This document shows, one piece after another, positions 42,284 through 51,912 of a stretch of DNA of 64,000 nucleotides (within the stretch, counting starts at the first letter, position 1; each line of letters begins with the position of its first letter). Both the position numbers and the translations under genes were made by a program. Where the stretch lies: contig CAZZCU010000009.1 of the NCBI GenBank assembly GCA_964652825.1, positions 21,451 to 85,450 on the forward strand, in the 5' to 3' direction. The notes under the pieces were generated by a model. That model saw only the letters and a program-made list of their open reading frames with translations, had not been told where the DNA came from and ran no database searches. This stretch comes from CAZZCU01 sp964652825. Its GTDB lineage: Bacteria; Bdellovibrionota_B; Oligoflexia; Oligoflexales; CAZZCU01.

Positions 42284-45115
42284 TCACGGTGGCATGAGTT
42301 TGCCGTTTTCAAAGCGGAAGCGAAAGCTTTTCTCCGAGCTCCAGACTTGGCCGTCCGTGGACACGGCGACGACGGCTTGGTAGGTGCCGCCATTTTCCAC
42401 AGCGCCCTCAAAAAAGAAGTTATTTAGCGGGCTCAGGGGGCCGGTCAGATAAAATTCATAGGATCCCGTCTCGTTGCTGGTCGGCGTGCCCGTGCTCTCA
42501 TCGGCCGCGTCACCCGCAGGCATCTCAGCATCCTCACTCGATGACATCGGCGCGATTTTAAAGACATCTTCCGCCAGGACAAAGCGTCCCACCTGAATCA
42601 TGCCCGCCTGCTCGATCCGTACATAGATGCGCGGCGTTTGCTCCGGGGTAATATTTTCAATCTGCATGGTCAAATAAACATGTCGATCCAGTTTGCGGCG
42701 CCGCGGCGTCGATACCAGGTCGTCTTTAAAGTGCTGTTGCTGCTGAAGAATCCGATTATCGATGACCGTGCTCGGCAATTGTCGCGTCTTGATATTGAGA
42801 CGATTAATGATCGCTTGTTGGCGTCGCTCGCGGACATCCTCGGGGAAGAACGCCTGCAATTTTTCTTCGGCGATGCGTGAGCGTTCGGGGGCTGGCATTG
42901 GTTTGAGGGATTTATAGACACGATTGTTGAGCCGCCCGAAACTATCTTTGATCGCTTGCGGGGCTCGCCCAGCGGGCGAGGTGTAAAACGTAACACTACG
43001 TGGGGTTTCTCTGAGATCGGCCATGTTCAACAGCGCGCGCGCCAGCTGTAGTGGCTGATCGGAAGCCAGCAGTTTATGAAACTGCTCCCACAGCGCCATC
43101 GGCTCACTGAGTCCGCGCAATTTTTGCAGCGCGCTGATCGTGTTGCTTGCCTCGCGTATGGCATCGGCGCTCGCAAATCGCAGATTCAAAAACCGTGCGG
43201 GATACGCCGCCATAAAGCCGAGCCACTCCAACTGCGCGCGACCGCCGCGGCGATTTTGTGCGCCGCGCCAGTAACTGCGCTTTAGGTTATAAGCCTCGGC
43301 GAACGCCGCCCATTGCTCGTTTTCCGGTGTGGCAATGATGCGTTTCAGCTGATCAGTCGACAAAACAAAGGCACACGTGGCACCCAGTCGCCCGAGATAA
43401 GTCGGGGTCACATGCAGGTCCGTCATCTGCGCATTGGGATTGGCGGTAATACGTCGTAGTCGCCGGGAGCGCAGCCGCGACGGATCACGAATTGGAATGT
43501 AGGGTGCATCGTTCAGCGGCAGCTTGGTGAAGTAGCGAACGTCTTGCAAATACTGTCGATACTCGGCGCTGTCGGTGTAGCTATCTTGAATGCGTAGCGA
43601 CAAAGTCATCTTATAAGGATCACTATCGTCCGCTGAAAAAATATAGCGGGTTGGTAAATCTTTTTTGTCGTTTTTGCCGCCGGTGTTTGCGGAGGTGTCT
43701 ATAATTTTTTTTACGCGTAGCTCTACCAGATCCTGATATTCCTTCTCCTGTTGTCCGACCAGCACATCCCACGACTGGTCCAGCGTTGTCTCGCGAGCTT
43801 CCAAAACTTGAAATTTGCCTTCTTGATCGGTGATTTCGATTTCCGACTTGGAGCGTTGGTATTGGCGCGAGTTGCGCAGGACGAATAAATTCGGTCCGTT
43901 GCGCGATGAATTTTCGTTAGCGTCTTCATCTCGCGTGAATTCAAAGCTGACTCCGGTATCGACGCCGCGTTCTCTATGCTCCAGATAGCGTTCGTGCGCC
44001 GGTACGAAATTACCGAAGACGGCACTGCCGTATGCCTCCCGCGCTGTTGGATTGGTCAGATCAAAGCTATACAACTGATCAAACTTCCAGGCTTTGGCTT
44101 GGCCGATCTCGATATCGATAGGAAATATCGGCACCTGTATGCCTTTCCAGATCGCAACGACTTTCTGGAAGGCGAGTAGATTCTGGCCGACGGCGGCGCC
44201 CAGTGAATGACCCAGGCGTTTGACGTTTGACACGCCCACCCAGGCGATATTCTCCGAGCGTCGCAGCACGTTAATGCGATGCTCACCACGCACAAAAATC
44301 GAATATGGCAGAGACGCACGCAGATTCTCGGCCTTGCGCAGCGATTCCACCACGTCCCGGCTCAAAGCACTATCGAGGCCGAAAGGTACTTGAATCCCGC
44401 CAGACGTCGAATAACTACGAATCGAGCCGACCGGCATGCGGTTAAAGCCGTCGGTGGTAAACGGAAAGACAAAGGGTGTTTCCACCAAGCGCAGCGGATC
44501 GTAAAGCTCATTGGCATTAAAGGACGGCGGTAACACCAGTTTTAGGAAAGGCAGCATGCCCAGCCAGTTATTGATTGCCATGCGCCACATCGGCAGATCA
44601 TCCTGTTCGGCAAGCCGCTGACCATCAGTGCGCAGATAAATATCAAAGACATTTACTTTGCCGTCCACGCCCAGCGAAATAGGAATGCTTTGTACTTCGG
44701 TGAGTACCTTGCCATAGCGCGGGCCGAGCGCCACCCGATCAACGACCACATAGCCGCCCGCCGGTGTCGGGTAAAGATCGCGCCGCAGATCCGCGACAAA
44801 CTGCGATTCGTCGGACAAGTCATAGACGAGTTCGTTATCCAGCAGGCTGTAAAAGACCGCATCCATCAATGATTCTATGGAACGATTGACAGCTTCTGAG
44901 CCCGAGGCGATTCCGGAAGCCAAAGCCGGATTGCGAAAAATCCGCTCAAAACCGGAGTAGTAGGCTTGCTCGGTCTGGTTGGTTTTTTCGTCGAAGGAAA
45001 AGTTAATCTGATCGTTAGCGGTTTCCGTCCGTGTCTTGACGTCGCTTTCTTGTGCGAGCGCCGTGGTGGCACCGAGCCAAAGATAAATCATCGTTGTTGT
45101 GCTGGTGCGTTTCAT
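42284..45115 (-). CDS. 943-residue exported protein of unknown function
   Basis: The start at 45115 overlaps the stop of the upstream porin-like gene by 4 bases and opens a signal peptide (MIYLWLGATTALAQ). The mature protein is large and acidic/basic mixed, with a single obvious Cys (GATCAFVL). The middle has long beta-rich segments. The C-terminal part is more helical (about 600-790), then a Ser/Glu/Asp/Ala-rich linker (about 850-880), then a beta-type end (GSYEFYLTGPLSPLNNFFFEGAVENG). I recognise no enzyme motif. Tight coupling to a porin-like gene suggests an outer-membrane or periplasmic complex. The ribosome site is within the upstream gene. Confidence 0.82.
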   Translation of the reverse strand: MKRTSTTTMIYLWLGATTALAQESDVKTRTETANDQINFSFDEKTNQTEQAYYSGFERIFRNPALASGIASGSEAVNRSIESLMDAVFYSLLDNELVYDLSDESQFVADLRRDLYPTPAGGYVVVDRVALGPRYGKVLTEVQSIPISLGVDGKVNVFDIYLRTDGQRLAEQDDLPMWRMAINNWLGMLPFLKLVLPPSFNANELYDPLRLVETPFVFPFTTDGFNRMPVGSIRSYSTSGGIQVPFGLDSALSRDVVESLRKAENLRASLPYSIFVRGEHRINVLRRSENIAWVGVSNVKRLGHSLGAAVGQNLLAFQKVVAIWKGIQVPIFPIDIEIGQAKAWKFDQLYSFDLTNPTAREAYGSAVFGNFVPAHERYLEHRERGVDTGVSFEFTRDEDANENSSRNGPNLFVLRNSRQYQRSKSEIEITDQEGKFQVLEARETTLDQSWDVLVGQQEKEYQDLVELRVKKIIDTSANTGGKNDKKDLPTRYIFSADDSDPYKMTLSLRIQDSYTDSAEYRQYLQDVRYFTKLPLNDAPYIPIRDPSRLRSRRLRRITANPNAQMTDLHVTPTYLGRLGATCAFVLSTDQLKRIIATPENEQWAAFAEAYNLKRSYWRGAQNRRGGRAQLEWLGFMAAYPARFLNLRFASADAIREASNTISALQKLRGLSEPMALWEQFHKLLASDQPLQLARALLNMADLRETPRSVTFYTSPAGRAPQAIKDSFGRLNNRVYKSLKPMPAPERSRIAEEKLQAFFPEDVRERRQQAIINRLNIKTRQLPSTVIDNRILQQQQHFKDDLVSTPRRRKLDRHVYLTMQIENITPEQTPRIYVRIEQAGMIQVGRFVLAEDVFKIAPMSSSEDAEMPAGDAADESTGTPTSNETGSYEFYLTGPLSPLNNFFFEGAVENGGTYQAVVAVSTDGQVWSSEKSFRFRFENGKLMPP

Positions 45116-46152
45116 AACTGCAGCTGCAACCCCATCGTCATAAACCAAAACGTATCACCATGATCGGGAATAGCATCGTGATGCGAGACAGCCGTGCGAA
45201 ACATCACATGTTCCGGCAAATCAAAATCATGACCGAGCGTGACCAGTCGGTATTCGCGTGCACTATCTTCATACTCGAATAACCACCGCGTGCGTCGTTG
45301 CATAGCGCCGCGATAGGTCAGGCGGAATAACTGTGGCTCGGGTTGCTGATCCCGTGCCGGGGTTGCGCGCGAACGCACCCACTCAAAGACGCCGCCCTCG
45401 CCACTGGGCGCGATCGAGACAATGGCGACACCTATTCGTCTCTCGCCCTCTAAGGCACCGTAGCCCGACAACACCAGACGCGTGCCCTCCAGCGGCGAGA
45501 TGTCGTACGCGATCCTGGCCATCGTGGCTCGCTTGGTCGGTTCGCCCGCGCGGGGAATGTCACTGCTGGCCCAGCCGGCGCTGAACAGCAACTCCCGCTG
45601 GTTATCCCAACTAATCATCGTGACATAATCGGGACCATCCCAGTAAGAGCGGTTTTTGATCCACTCGTCGAAGACTTCCGGCAACGGCCGAAAGTTGACG
45701 CCAAACGGCACATCCAGTTTGCCGGCGGTTATCTGCAACTGATGCAGCGCCGGGTTACCGAGTTGAACGAAGGCGGACTTGGTGCGAATGCTGGTTGGGT
45801 GTTCGGTGTTTGCTGATGTCAGTTCGTGTGCGCGTTCGATGATACCTTCGCCGTGGACAGAAATAAATTTCCATACATGCAGGCCGCCGTACAATGTCGC
45901 GCTGTTATAATTAACACTCGCCGATTCAGCGTCTTGCTTGAGGAGAAGCTGTGAATTAGCGCGCCCGCGAACGCAAAGCAGCGGCCAGGGAATATCATTC
46001 GTGTCGCGAATTCGTTGATCGCGGTCCAGGCGGCAAGAACCCCAGCGCAGGTGCCCACCCATCGCTGACTCCACCGGCGTCGCAGCGGCGGTGTCACACC
46101 ACGGCAGCAAAAACAAACACAACCATCGACAGCGCATACGAGTAAGCAGCAT
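45112..46152 (-). CDS. porin-like outer-membrane beta-barrel protein
   Basis: A 346-residue exported protein. The leader is MRCRWLCLFLLPWCDTAAA; starts at 46152 or 46137 are both possible. LHQLQITAGKLDVPFGVNF is typical of phosphate/alkane-type porins (the GK.d.PFG turn). Many amphipathic strands follow, and the last residues MTMGLQLQL give an outer-membrane-type end. It lacks the usual terminal Phe. It probably forms a 16-18-stranded pore; substrate unknown. The next gene overlaps its stop codon. Confidence 0.75.
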   Translation of the reverse strand: MLLTRMRCRWLCLFLLPWCDTAAATPVESAMGGHLRWGSCRLDRDQRIRDTNDIPWPLLCVRGRANSQLLLKQDAESASVNYNSATLYGGLHVWKFISVHGEGIIERAHELTSANTEHPTSIRTKSAFVQLGNPALHQLQITAGKLDVPFGVNFRPLPEVFDEWIKNRSYWDGPDYVTMISWDNQRELLFSAGWASSDIPRAGEPTKRATMARIAYDISPLEGTRLVLSGYGALEGERRIGVAIVSIAPSGEGGVFEWVRSRATPARDQQPEPQLFRLTYRGAMQRRTRWLFEYEDSAREYRLVTLGHDFDLPEHVMFRTAVSHHDAIPDHGDTFWFMTMGLQLQL

Positions 46153-46226
46153 CGCCCATCCACAACCTGGGGTAACGATTAGATGCTGCTATTGTTGCAT
46201 AGAATAGGCGGATCGCGCAGCAAGTT

Positions 46227-47189
46227 CTAGACGACTAGACACGCGATCAATGCTTTGTAGGTTTCGGCGGAAATTTTGTCTTTCAAGAGATTGTGTTTGA
46301 TGAAGTCGAGTGCTTCGTAACGCGTGCGTTTTTGCTGATAAGCACGTGATGACGTCAGTGCATCAAAGATGTCGGCAAGCGTTGCGATTTGCACTTCATA
46401 TAACAAACTGTCTTTATTCAAGCCGTGCGGATAACCGCTGCCATCAAGCTTCTCGTGATGGTGCAGAATAATTTCGCGTGGCACGTGCGATAAAATACTG
46501 TCCGTAACCTCGTTCAATCCCTGCTCGGGATGTGAGCGCATTTTTTGCCATTCGTCGTCGGTCAGCGGACCGGTTTTATTCAGAACCGTCAGCGGTACAT
46601 CTTTCTTGCCGATGTCGTGGAAAATCCCGCCCAATGCGATTTCGCGCAATAGGTTCGGGTCGCTTTGGCCAAGCTGGATTGCGATGGCGACGGTATACGT
46701 CGCCACACGCACACTGTGGTAGTAGGTGTAATAATCATGATCGCCGAGACCACTGAGCATTTTTATACACCCCGGGTCTTCCGCGATGCAGCCGACCAAC
46801 GAATCCGCGATGACTTTGGCTTTCTCGATGCAGCTTGGTGTGATGTCGCCTTCATACAGACATTTAGTAAACGCCGCGCCTACCTGCTCGATGGATTGAA
46901 TGCGTTCTGGGGGAGCTTGATTTTTATCGATCAGCGGCAACTGTGCCAGTTGCAGGTACATTTTAGCTTTGGCTTCGTCTTCACTTCTAATCAAAAAATG
47001 CCGGTAACCGTGTTTCAGAAGATTTTCCAATTCACGACGTTGCCAGTGATAAGGTTCGGAGCCGTAGAGAACCACATGGTTTTCGATCGTCAAAAACAGA
47101 TCGAAATCCGTCGTCGAATTATCGAGGATTTTTTCGAGCGGAAACTCTCTTAAAGCCACTTCTTTTAAAACGCCCGCTGAGTAGCTCAT
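46227..47189 (-). CDS. HD-GYP domain protein (cyclic-di-GMP phosphodiesterase-like)
   Basis: A 320-residue protein. An N-terminal roughly 130-residue region of unknown fold precedes an HD-GYP domain: YYHSVRVATYTV (H158), FHDIGKKDVP (HD 191-192), SHPEQG, LHHHEKLDGSGYP (GYP 252-254) and LADIFDALTS. These metal-binding residues are all kept, so it probably degrades cyclic di-GMP. The N-terminal region may be a receiver-like or other sensory module. GGAGG lies 7 bases before the ATG. It follows the SH3 lipoprotein gene by about 107 bases. Confidence 0.92.
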   Translation of the reverse strand: MSYSAGVLKEVALREFPLEKILDNSTTDFDLFLTIENHVVLYGSEPYHWQRRELENLLKHGYRHFLIRSEDEAKAKMYLQLAQLPLIDKNQAPPERIQSIEQVGAAFTKCLYEGDITPSCIEKAKVIADSLVGCIAEDPGCIKMLSGLGDHDYYTYYHSVRVATYTVAIAIQLGQSDPNLLREIALGGIFHDIGKKDVPLTVLNKTGPLTDDEWQKMRSHPEQGLNEVTDSILSHVPREIILHHHEKLDGSGYPHGLNKDSLLYEVQIATLADIFDALTSSRAYQQKRTRYEALDFIKHNLLKDKISAETYKALIACLVV

Positions 47190-47296
47190 ACGATATCCTC
47201 CAATACGGCTGTTTTGCCCGTATAAAGAGATTCTCGGAGGGAACTTCGCGGGACTTAAGAAAAAGCACGCGTATTTTTTTATTTAAGTAAAATCAG

Positions 47297-47860
47297 CTAC
47301 TTAGAGGCGCTAGTGCTTTGGTTTTCGGTCGCAGCGCTGACCTCTTTCAGATAGCTAATCGACACGTATTCGTTCTCGCCGATTTGGACCCAAATACCCT
47401 CGCGACTAAGGGCTTTAACGACGGTATCGCGGGGTAGGGTGCGTACCACCGAGGCACGCATGCTGGGCTCACTGCGAACATTAAGACCTGCAGCAGTAAC
47501 CTGCATCTCCTGAGTCTGTGTTAAAGGCGCGGAGTTGTGAGCCTCTTCAGTTGGAGCGTTTTCGGCACGTTGTGAGATCATAGTCAGTGCTTCTTGAGGC
47601 GGTGTGGTTACTGCCAGATTTTCACTGGTGATTGCGGGATTTGGTTGTGACTCTATGCCGCCAAGATCAGTCGGTATGGTCGCACCTGGTTCTGATTGCG
47701 CGGGAGCGGTCGGCGGCGTGGCTACTGGTGCCGCCTCTTGTTTTTCTTGGTCTGCTTTTGCAGGCTGTGGTGTGACTTCAGTCGCCGGTTTGGCTTTGTT
47801 ACCGGCACAGCCCGTCAGGCCAGCGAGAGAGATGGTCAGGAAAAATAAATAATAACGCAT
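47297..47860 (-). CDS. lipoprotein with C-terminal bacterial SH3 domain
   Basis: A 187-residue lipoprotein with lipobox LTGC at 15-18. A long Pro/Ala/Glu/Gln-rich spacer (about 20-118) could reach across the periplasm. The C-terminal SH3b domain reads VTAAGLNVRSEPSMRASVV, KALSREGIWVQIGENEYVSISYL. SH3b domains often bind peptidoglycan, so a cell-wall-binding role is likely. Lys/Ser-rich tail. Confidence 0.85.
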   Translation of the reverse strand: MRYYLFFLTISLAGLTGCAGNKAKPATEVTPQPAKADQEKQEAAPVATPPTAPAQSEPGATIPTDLGGIESQPNPAITSENLAVTTPPQEALTMISQRAENAPTEEAHNSAPLTQTQEMQVTAAGLNVRSEPSMRASVVRTLPRDTVVKALSREGIWVQIGENEYVSISYLKEVSAATENQSTSASK

Positions 47861-47999
47861 GGCTACCTCATTTTTAACGTTCTCCAGATAACCAGCAACG
47901 TTTATGCCATGATAACTATCTATAATTATTATTAAAATAATCGTGACTGACGATCATTACGTGTCGCAGTGACAAAGATTTAGACAATAAAATCAGCTG

Positions 48000-48455
48000 T
48001 CAGTTGCTGGAGGAGGCGCCCGTGACTTCAAAATCCGCGTCAAACGGCTGGCTGGAAAGCATCTGCTTCGTGACCTCGTCGTTGGGGATCAGGTGGCACT
48101 TGTAGGTGATTCGGCTGCCGGGATTGACCGTGCGTGAGGTAAAGCGCACTGGCCGACCATTCTTGGATTGTCCGGTATCCAGGTTAAGGAAAAAGGCTTC
48201 GCTGCGACCTTCTTTCTCCTCGGACTCCGCGACCTTACAACCGACGGCGAGTTTGGCCTCGACTCGGAGGACGCCGGTATTGCGGATTTTGGGGACCAAG
48301 TCAAATTGATACAACCCATCAATGCTAAAGCCGCGCTCGGCCACGTTAACGTCGTCCAATCCCAGACGGCCCGTGCGCAAGTCGCGCAAGCAGCCGGTCA
48401 TGCCCAGACTAAAAGCGAAAAACATCAAACTATGGATGGCGGCTTTTGTGATCAT
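48000..48455 (-). CDS. small lipoprotein of unknown function
   Basis: A 151-residue lipoprotein if started at the ATG at 48455, which opens a hydrophobic signal (IHSLMFFAFSLGMTGC) ending in lipobox MTGC. A longer start at 48560 would add a basic, non-signal stretch. The ribosome site is weak for both. The mature chain has two further Cys (AVGCKVAE, ITYKCHLIP) and beta-type strands (YQFDLVPKIRN, VLRVEAKLAVG, SRITYKCHLI). No known domain. It is divergent from the ribosomal cluster; the shared 256-base region includes a TTGACA at 48554-48559 in plus orientation. Confidence 0.65.
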   Translation of the reverse strand: MITKAAIHSLMFFAFSLGMTGCLRDLRTGRLGLDDVNVAERGFSIDGLYQFDLVPKIRNTGVLRVEAKLAVGCKVAESEEKEGRSEAFFLNLDTGQSKNGRPVRFTSRTVNPGSRITYKCHLIPNDEVTKQMLSSQPFDADFEVTGASSSN

Positions 48456-48711
48456 AGGTATAAATCTGACATTCCTTGGTCGCCCTGGCAATAGGCGGCT
48501 GGCGATGATGGCGTTTGGGTTGAGAACTTTCTGATAATTTTGCCAAATCCTTGTTGACACTAGTTAAGTTTTTGATTTAGAAGCGTTGCCTCGGGTAAGC
48601 CTGCAAGCGCAAGCCAATGCCATAAAAAGCATTCGTTTTTATGTTTTGTTGTCCTACCTGTGTATTTCGATAACCCAGAAAATTTACCTGTAAAAGTAGG
48701 GTTAAAGGCGT

Positions 48712-49023
48712 ATGAAAAGTCAAAAGATTCGTATCCGTTTACGTGCCTACGACCATCGGTTGCTCGATCAGTCGGCAACTGAAATCGTCGAACGTGCAAA
48801 TCGCACAGGCGCACGCGTTGCGGGACCGATTCCGCTGCCGACCGCGATCAGCCGTTATACGGTATTGCGCAGTCCGCACGTGGATAAAAAGTCTCGTGAG
48901 CAATTTGAAATCAGAACGCATAAACGCGTTTTGGATATTCTTGAGCCCAAAGCTCAAACAATTGATGCGTTGATGAAGCTCGATTTGGCTGCTGGTGTCG
49001 ATGTAGAGATCAAACTCTACTAA
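48712..49023 (+). CDS. rpsJ: 30S ribosomal protein S10
   Basis: A 103-residue S10, first gene of the S10-spc-alpha run; tuf, fusA and rpsG are not upstream. IRIRLRAYDHRLLD and GPIPLPTAISRYTVLRSPHVDKKSREQFEIR (central loop region) are family hallmarks. A candidate -35 TTGACA lies at 48554-48559, but the -10 is poor. An AATGC/GCATT hairpin and a short GC-rich segment in the 150-base leader could carry operon control. Confidence 0.97.
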   Translation: MKSQKIRIRLRAYDHRLLDQSATEIVERANRTGARVAGPIPLPTAISRYTVLRSPHVDKKSREQFEIRTHKRVLDILEPKAQTIDALMKLDLAAGVDVEIKLY

Positions 49024-49091
49024 GCGACGTTGTAGTTCAGAAAGAAATTGGTTCAACCCTTAAGTTAACAGTTAGTCAGGTGCGATAGGTT

Positions 49092-49769
49092 ATGGCTCTA
49101 CAAGCACTCATAGCAAAAAAAGTTGGAATGACTCGCATGGTCGACGCGGAAGGTCGTATGGTTCCCGTGACCCTTCTTCAAGTTGATGAACAGCGTGTCA
49201 CGAAAGTTTTAACCAAAGAGCGCGACGGTTACGATGCGGTTCAAGTTGGTTACTACGACAAGAAAGAAAAACAACTCGCTAAAGCCGATATCGGTCGTTT
49301 GCGCAAAATCAGCGTTAACGAAAATTTCGCGCGTTTTGCGGAGTTTCGGTTGGAGAAGGCAGTTGAAGGTCTTCAGGCTGGCGTGGAAATCAGTCTTGAT
49401 GGCTTCAAAGAAATCCCAACGGTTGATGTGACTGGTGTGACCAAAGGTCGTGGCTTTGAAGGCGCGGTATCGCGTCATGGCTCCGCTACCGGTCGTATGA
49501 CCCATGGTTCCATGTACCATCGTCGTCCTGGTTCGCTCGGTATGCGCGCGACTCCAGGTCGTGTTTTCAAAAACAAAAAAGGTCCTGGTCACATGGGTGA
49601 TGTGCGTCGCACCGTGCAAAACCTGACGATCATGGATATTGACGAAGCTAATAAAATTATCGCGCTTAAAGGTTCGGTTCCTGGTTTCAATGATGGTTTC
49701 TTGATGGTGCGGCCGTCCATTAAGTTGCAAACCAAAAAATGGATCAAGAAACTGAGCAAAGCGAAATAA
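49092..49769 (+). CDS. rplC: 50S ribosomal protein L3
   Basis: A 225-residue L3, somewhat longer than the E. coli protein (209). GRGFEGAVSRHG, MTHGSMYHRRPGSLGM and RVFKNKKGPGHMG mark the extended loop at the peptidyl-transferase centre. Where E. coli L3 has the methylated Gln150, this protein has Ala (GMRATPG), so PrmB modification is not expected. Confidence 0.97.
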   Translation: MALQALIAKKVGMTRMVDAEGRMVPVTLLQVDEQRVTKVLTKERDGYDAVQVGYYDKKEKQLAKADIGRLRKISVNENFARFAEFRLEKAVEGLQAGVEISLDGFKEIPTVDVTGVTKGRGFEGAVSRHGSATGRMTHGSMYHRRPGSLGMRATPGRVFKNKKGPGHMGDVRRTVQNLTIMDIDEANKIIALKGSVPGFNDGFLMVRPSIKLQTKKWIKKLSKAK

Positions 49770-49800
49770 CCGGGTTTGAAGGTTACGAGGGAATAGCGTC

Positions 49801-50442
49801 ATGTTGCAGGTAGAAGTAAAAAATATCTCGGGCAAGGTAATGAAGAAAGTTTCATTGCCGGAAGCTATATACGGCGTTGAAATGAACGAGCCGGTACTGC
49901 ATGCGGTCGTCAAGGCATACCGTGCGAATCGTCGCCAAGGTACGCATGCGACGAAAACCCGTTCTTACGTCTCGGGCGGCGGTAAAAAGCCGTTCAAACA
50001 AAAAGGTACTGGTAATGCGCGCCAGGGTTCGAGCCGTTCGCCGTTGCATCCGGGTGGCGCGGTTTGTCACGGTCCGCAACCACGTGATTACAGCGAAAAG
50101 GTAAACCAACAAATGAAGCAGTTGGCCTTACGTGTGGCTTTGTCGGATAAAGTTCGCAGCGGCAAGTTAGTGGTTGTCGATAATTTCAGCCTGTCGAAGT
50201 ACAGCACCAAGCATGTGGTCGGCGCGTTGAAGGCTTTGGGTGTTACGTCTGCAACGTTGAGTGATGAGCGTAAAGACGATGTGCTGTTTAAGTCAGCTCG
50301 CAACATTCATCGTGCGCACGTTGTCAGTCCTACCGAGCTTAACGCCGAGCATGTGTTGCGTTATGAGACGGTCGTGCTGAGCGAGAACGCGCTAACGGCA
50401 ATTCAGCAGCGTTTTGAGGAGAAGAAAAATGCAGCCGTTTAA
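49801..50442 (+). CDS. rplD: 50S ribosomal protein L4
   Basis: A 213-residue L4. The tunnel loop GGGKKPFKQKGTGNARQGSSRSP is nearly invariant (shown here only as GGGKKPFKQKGTGNARQG). L4 in some bacteria represses the S10 operon. Its 3' end overlaps the start of rplW by 14 bases. Confidence 0.96.
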   Translation: MLQVEVKNISGKVMKKVSLPEAIYGVEMNEPVLHAVVKAYRANRRQGTHATKTRSYVSGGGKKPFKQKGTGNARQGSSRSPLHPGGAVCHGPQPRDYSEKVNQQMKQLALRVALSDKVRSGKLVVVDNFSLSKYSTKHVVGALKALGVTSATLSDERKDDVLFKSARNIHRAHVVSPTELNAEHVLRYETVVLSENALTAIQQRFEEKKNAAV

Positions 50443-50716
50443 CGTTATGCTAAAACCCATCTTGTCGGAAAAAAGCAGCAAGCTGCGTGAGGCAACGGGT
50501 CAATATACTTTTGTTATTCGTATGGACGCGTCGAAAGAAGATGTGGCGAAAGCCGTCAATAAAATGTTCGACGTTAAAGTAGAGTCGGTGCGTACGTTGA
50601 TCACACGTCAACGTGCTCGTCGTCGCGGTCAGCATATGACCCCTACGCGCAAGGTTAAGAAGGCGATTGTTACTTTGGCTAAAGGCAGCAAGATTCCGCT
50701 GTTTGAAGACCAATAG
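50429..50716 (+). CDS. rplW: 50S ribosomal protein L23
   Basis: A 95-residue L23 at the tunnel exit. The ATG at 50429 has GAGGAG 7 bases upstream, inside rplD. MLKPILSEKSSKL and RMDASKEDVAKAVNKMFDVKVESVRT are typical. It binds trigger factor and SRP near the exit. Confidence 0.96.
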   Translation: MQPFNVMLKPILSEKSSKLREATGQYTFVIRMDASKEDVAKAVNKMFDVKVESVRTLITRQRARRRGQHMTPTRKVKKAIVTLAKGSKIPLFEDQ

Positions 50717-50741
50717 GTTTTGGTGAAGAGGGACAGAAGTC

Positions 50742-51569
50742 ATGGCAGTTAAACAATACAAACCAACATCCGCAGCACGTCGTGGTATGTCGGTCACCGA
50801 TTATACCGAGCTGGATAAAGTTGAGCCGTATGCGCCGTTAATCGCGGCGAAGAAAAAGCATAGCGGTCGTAACAGCTCGGGTCGCATTACCGTTCGTCAT
50901 AAAGGCGGTGGTACGCGTCAACACTATCGCATCATCGATTTCCGGCGCGATAAACGTGATTTGCCGGGCAAGGTTGAGTACATCGAGTACGATCCTAATC
51001 GTACGGCGTTCATTGCGCGGATTTTGTACAAAGACGGCGAGCGCCGTTACATCTTGGCTCCGGATGGCCTCAAAAAAGGCGCGACGATCATCGCTTCCGA
51101 AAGCGTTGATGTTCAGCCAGGTAATGCTATGCCTTTGAAAAATGTTCCGCTGGGAACATTCGTACACAATATTGAAATGAAACTCGGCAAAGGCGGCCAG
51201 ATGGCTCGCTCGGCGGGTACTTACGCTCAGCTCATTGGTCGTGTTGATGGCCATGCGCAGTTGCGTATGCCCAGCGGCGAGATGCGGCGTGTACGTGACG
51301 AGTGCTATGCAACCATTGGTCAGGTCAGCAACGCTGATCACTTCAACGTCGCGATTGGTAAAGCTGGTCGTAAACGTTGGTTGGGGATTCGTCCTACCGT
51401 ACGCGGTGTGGCGATGAACCCGGTGGATCACCCGCATGGTGGTGGTGAAGGTAAAACCTCTGGCGGCCGTCATCCGGTAACGCCGTGGGCAGTACCGACC
51501 AAAGGTTACAAAACGCGTCATAACAAGCGTACCGACAAAGACATCATTCGTCGTCGTCGCGGTAAGTAA
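50742..51569 (+). CDS. rplB: 50S ribosomal protein L2
   Basis: A 275-residue L2, full length. VDHPHGGGEGKTSGGRHPVTPW contains the His near the peptidyl-transferase centre. The SH3-like and OB-like regions and the C-terminal basic tail (DIIRRRRGK) are intact. Confidence 0.97.
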   Translation: MAVKQYKPTSAARRGMSVTDYTELDKVEPYAPLIAAKKKHSGRNSSGRITVRHKGGGTRQHYRIIDFRRDKRDLPGKVEYIEYDPNRTAFIARILYKDGERRYILAPDGLKKGATIIASESVDVQPGNAMPLKNVPLGTFVHNIEMKLGKGGQMARSAGTYAQLIGRVDGHAQLRMPSGEMRRVRDECYATIGQVSNADHFNVAIGKAGRKRWLGIRPTVRGVAMNPVDHPHGGGEGKTSGGRHPVTPWAVPTKGYKTRHNKRTDKDIIRRRRGK

Positions 51570-51586
51570 GGTTTAGGAGGAAGTAA

Positions 51587-51898
51587 GTGGCTCGCTCAGT
51601 AAAAAAAGGTCCGTTTGTCGATAAGTTTTTGCTCAAAAAAGCGGAGCAATCCTTGAAAGACAAAAAACCGGTTAAAACCTGGAGCCGTCGTAGCACGATC
51701 GTTCCTGATTTCGTCGGCGTGACATTTGCTGTTCATAACGGCAAAAAGTTTATCCCGGTGTATGTAACCGAGAATATGGTTGGTCATAAATTAGGTGAAT
51801 TCGCGCCGACGCGCGTGTTCGGTGGCCACGGAGAAGACAAGAAGGGCTCGGCACCTGGTGCGGCTCCTGCGCCGGCAGCAGCTCCGGCGGCTAAATAA
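51587..51898 (+). CDS. rpsS: 30S ribosomal protein S19 with Ala/Pro tail
   Basis: A 103-residue S19 starting at GTG with an AGGAGG site. RSVKKGPFVDKFLLKK and HKLGEFAPTRVFGGHGEDKK are standard. A tail of about 20 residues, nearly all Gly, Ala and Pro, follows the normal end and makes it about 10 residues longer than usual. Confidence 0.96.
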   Translation: MARSVKKGPFVDKFLLKKAEQSLKDKKPVKTWSRRSTIVPDFVGVTFAVHNGKKFIPVYVTENMVGHKLGEFAPTRVFGGHGEDKKGSAPGAAPAPAAAPAAK

Positions 51899-51912
51899 GG
51901 CAGAGGTGAGGC

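Noticed and set aside
49209..49913. A 234-codon frame antisense to rplC
   Set aside because: Shadow of strongly biased ribosomal codons; no motifs or ribosome site.
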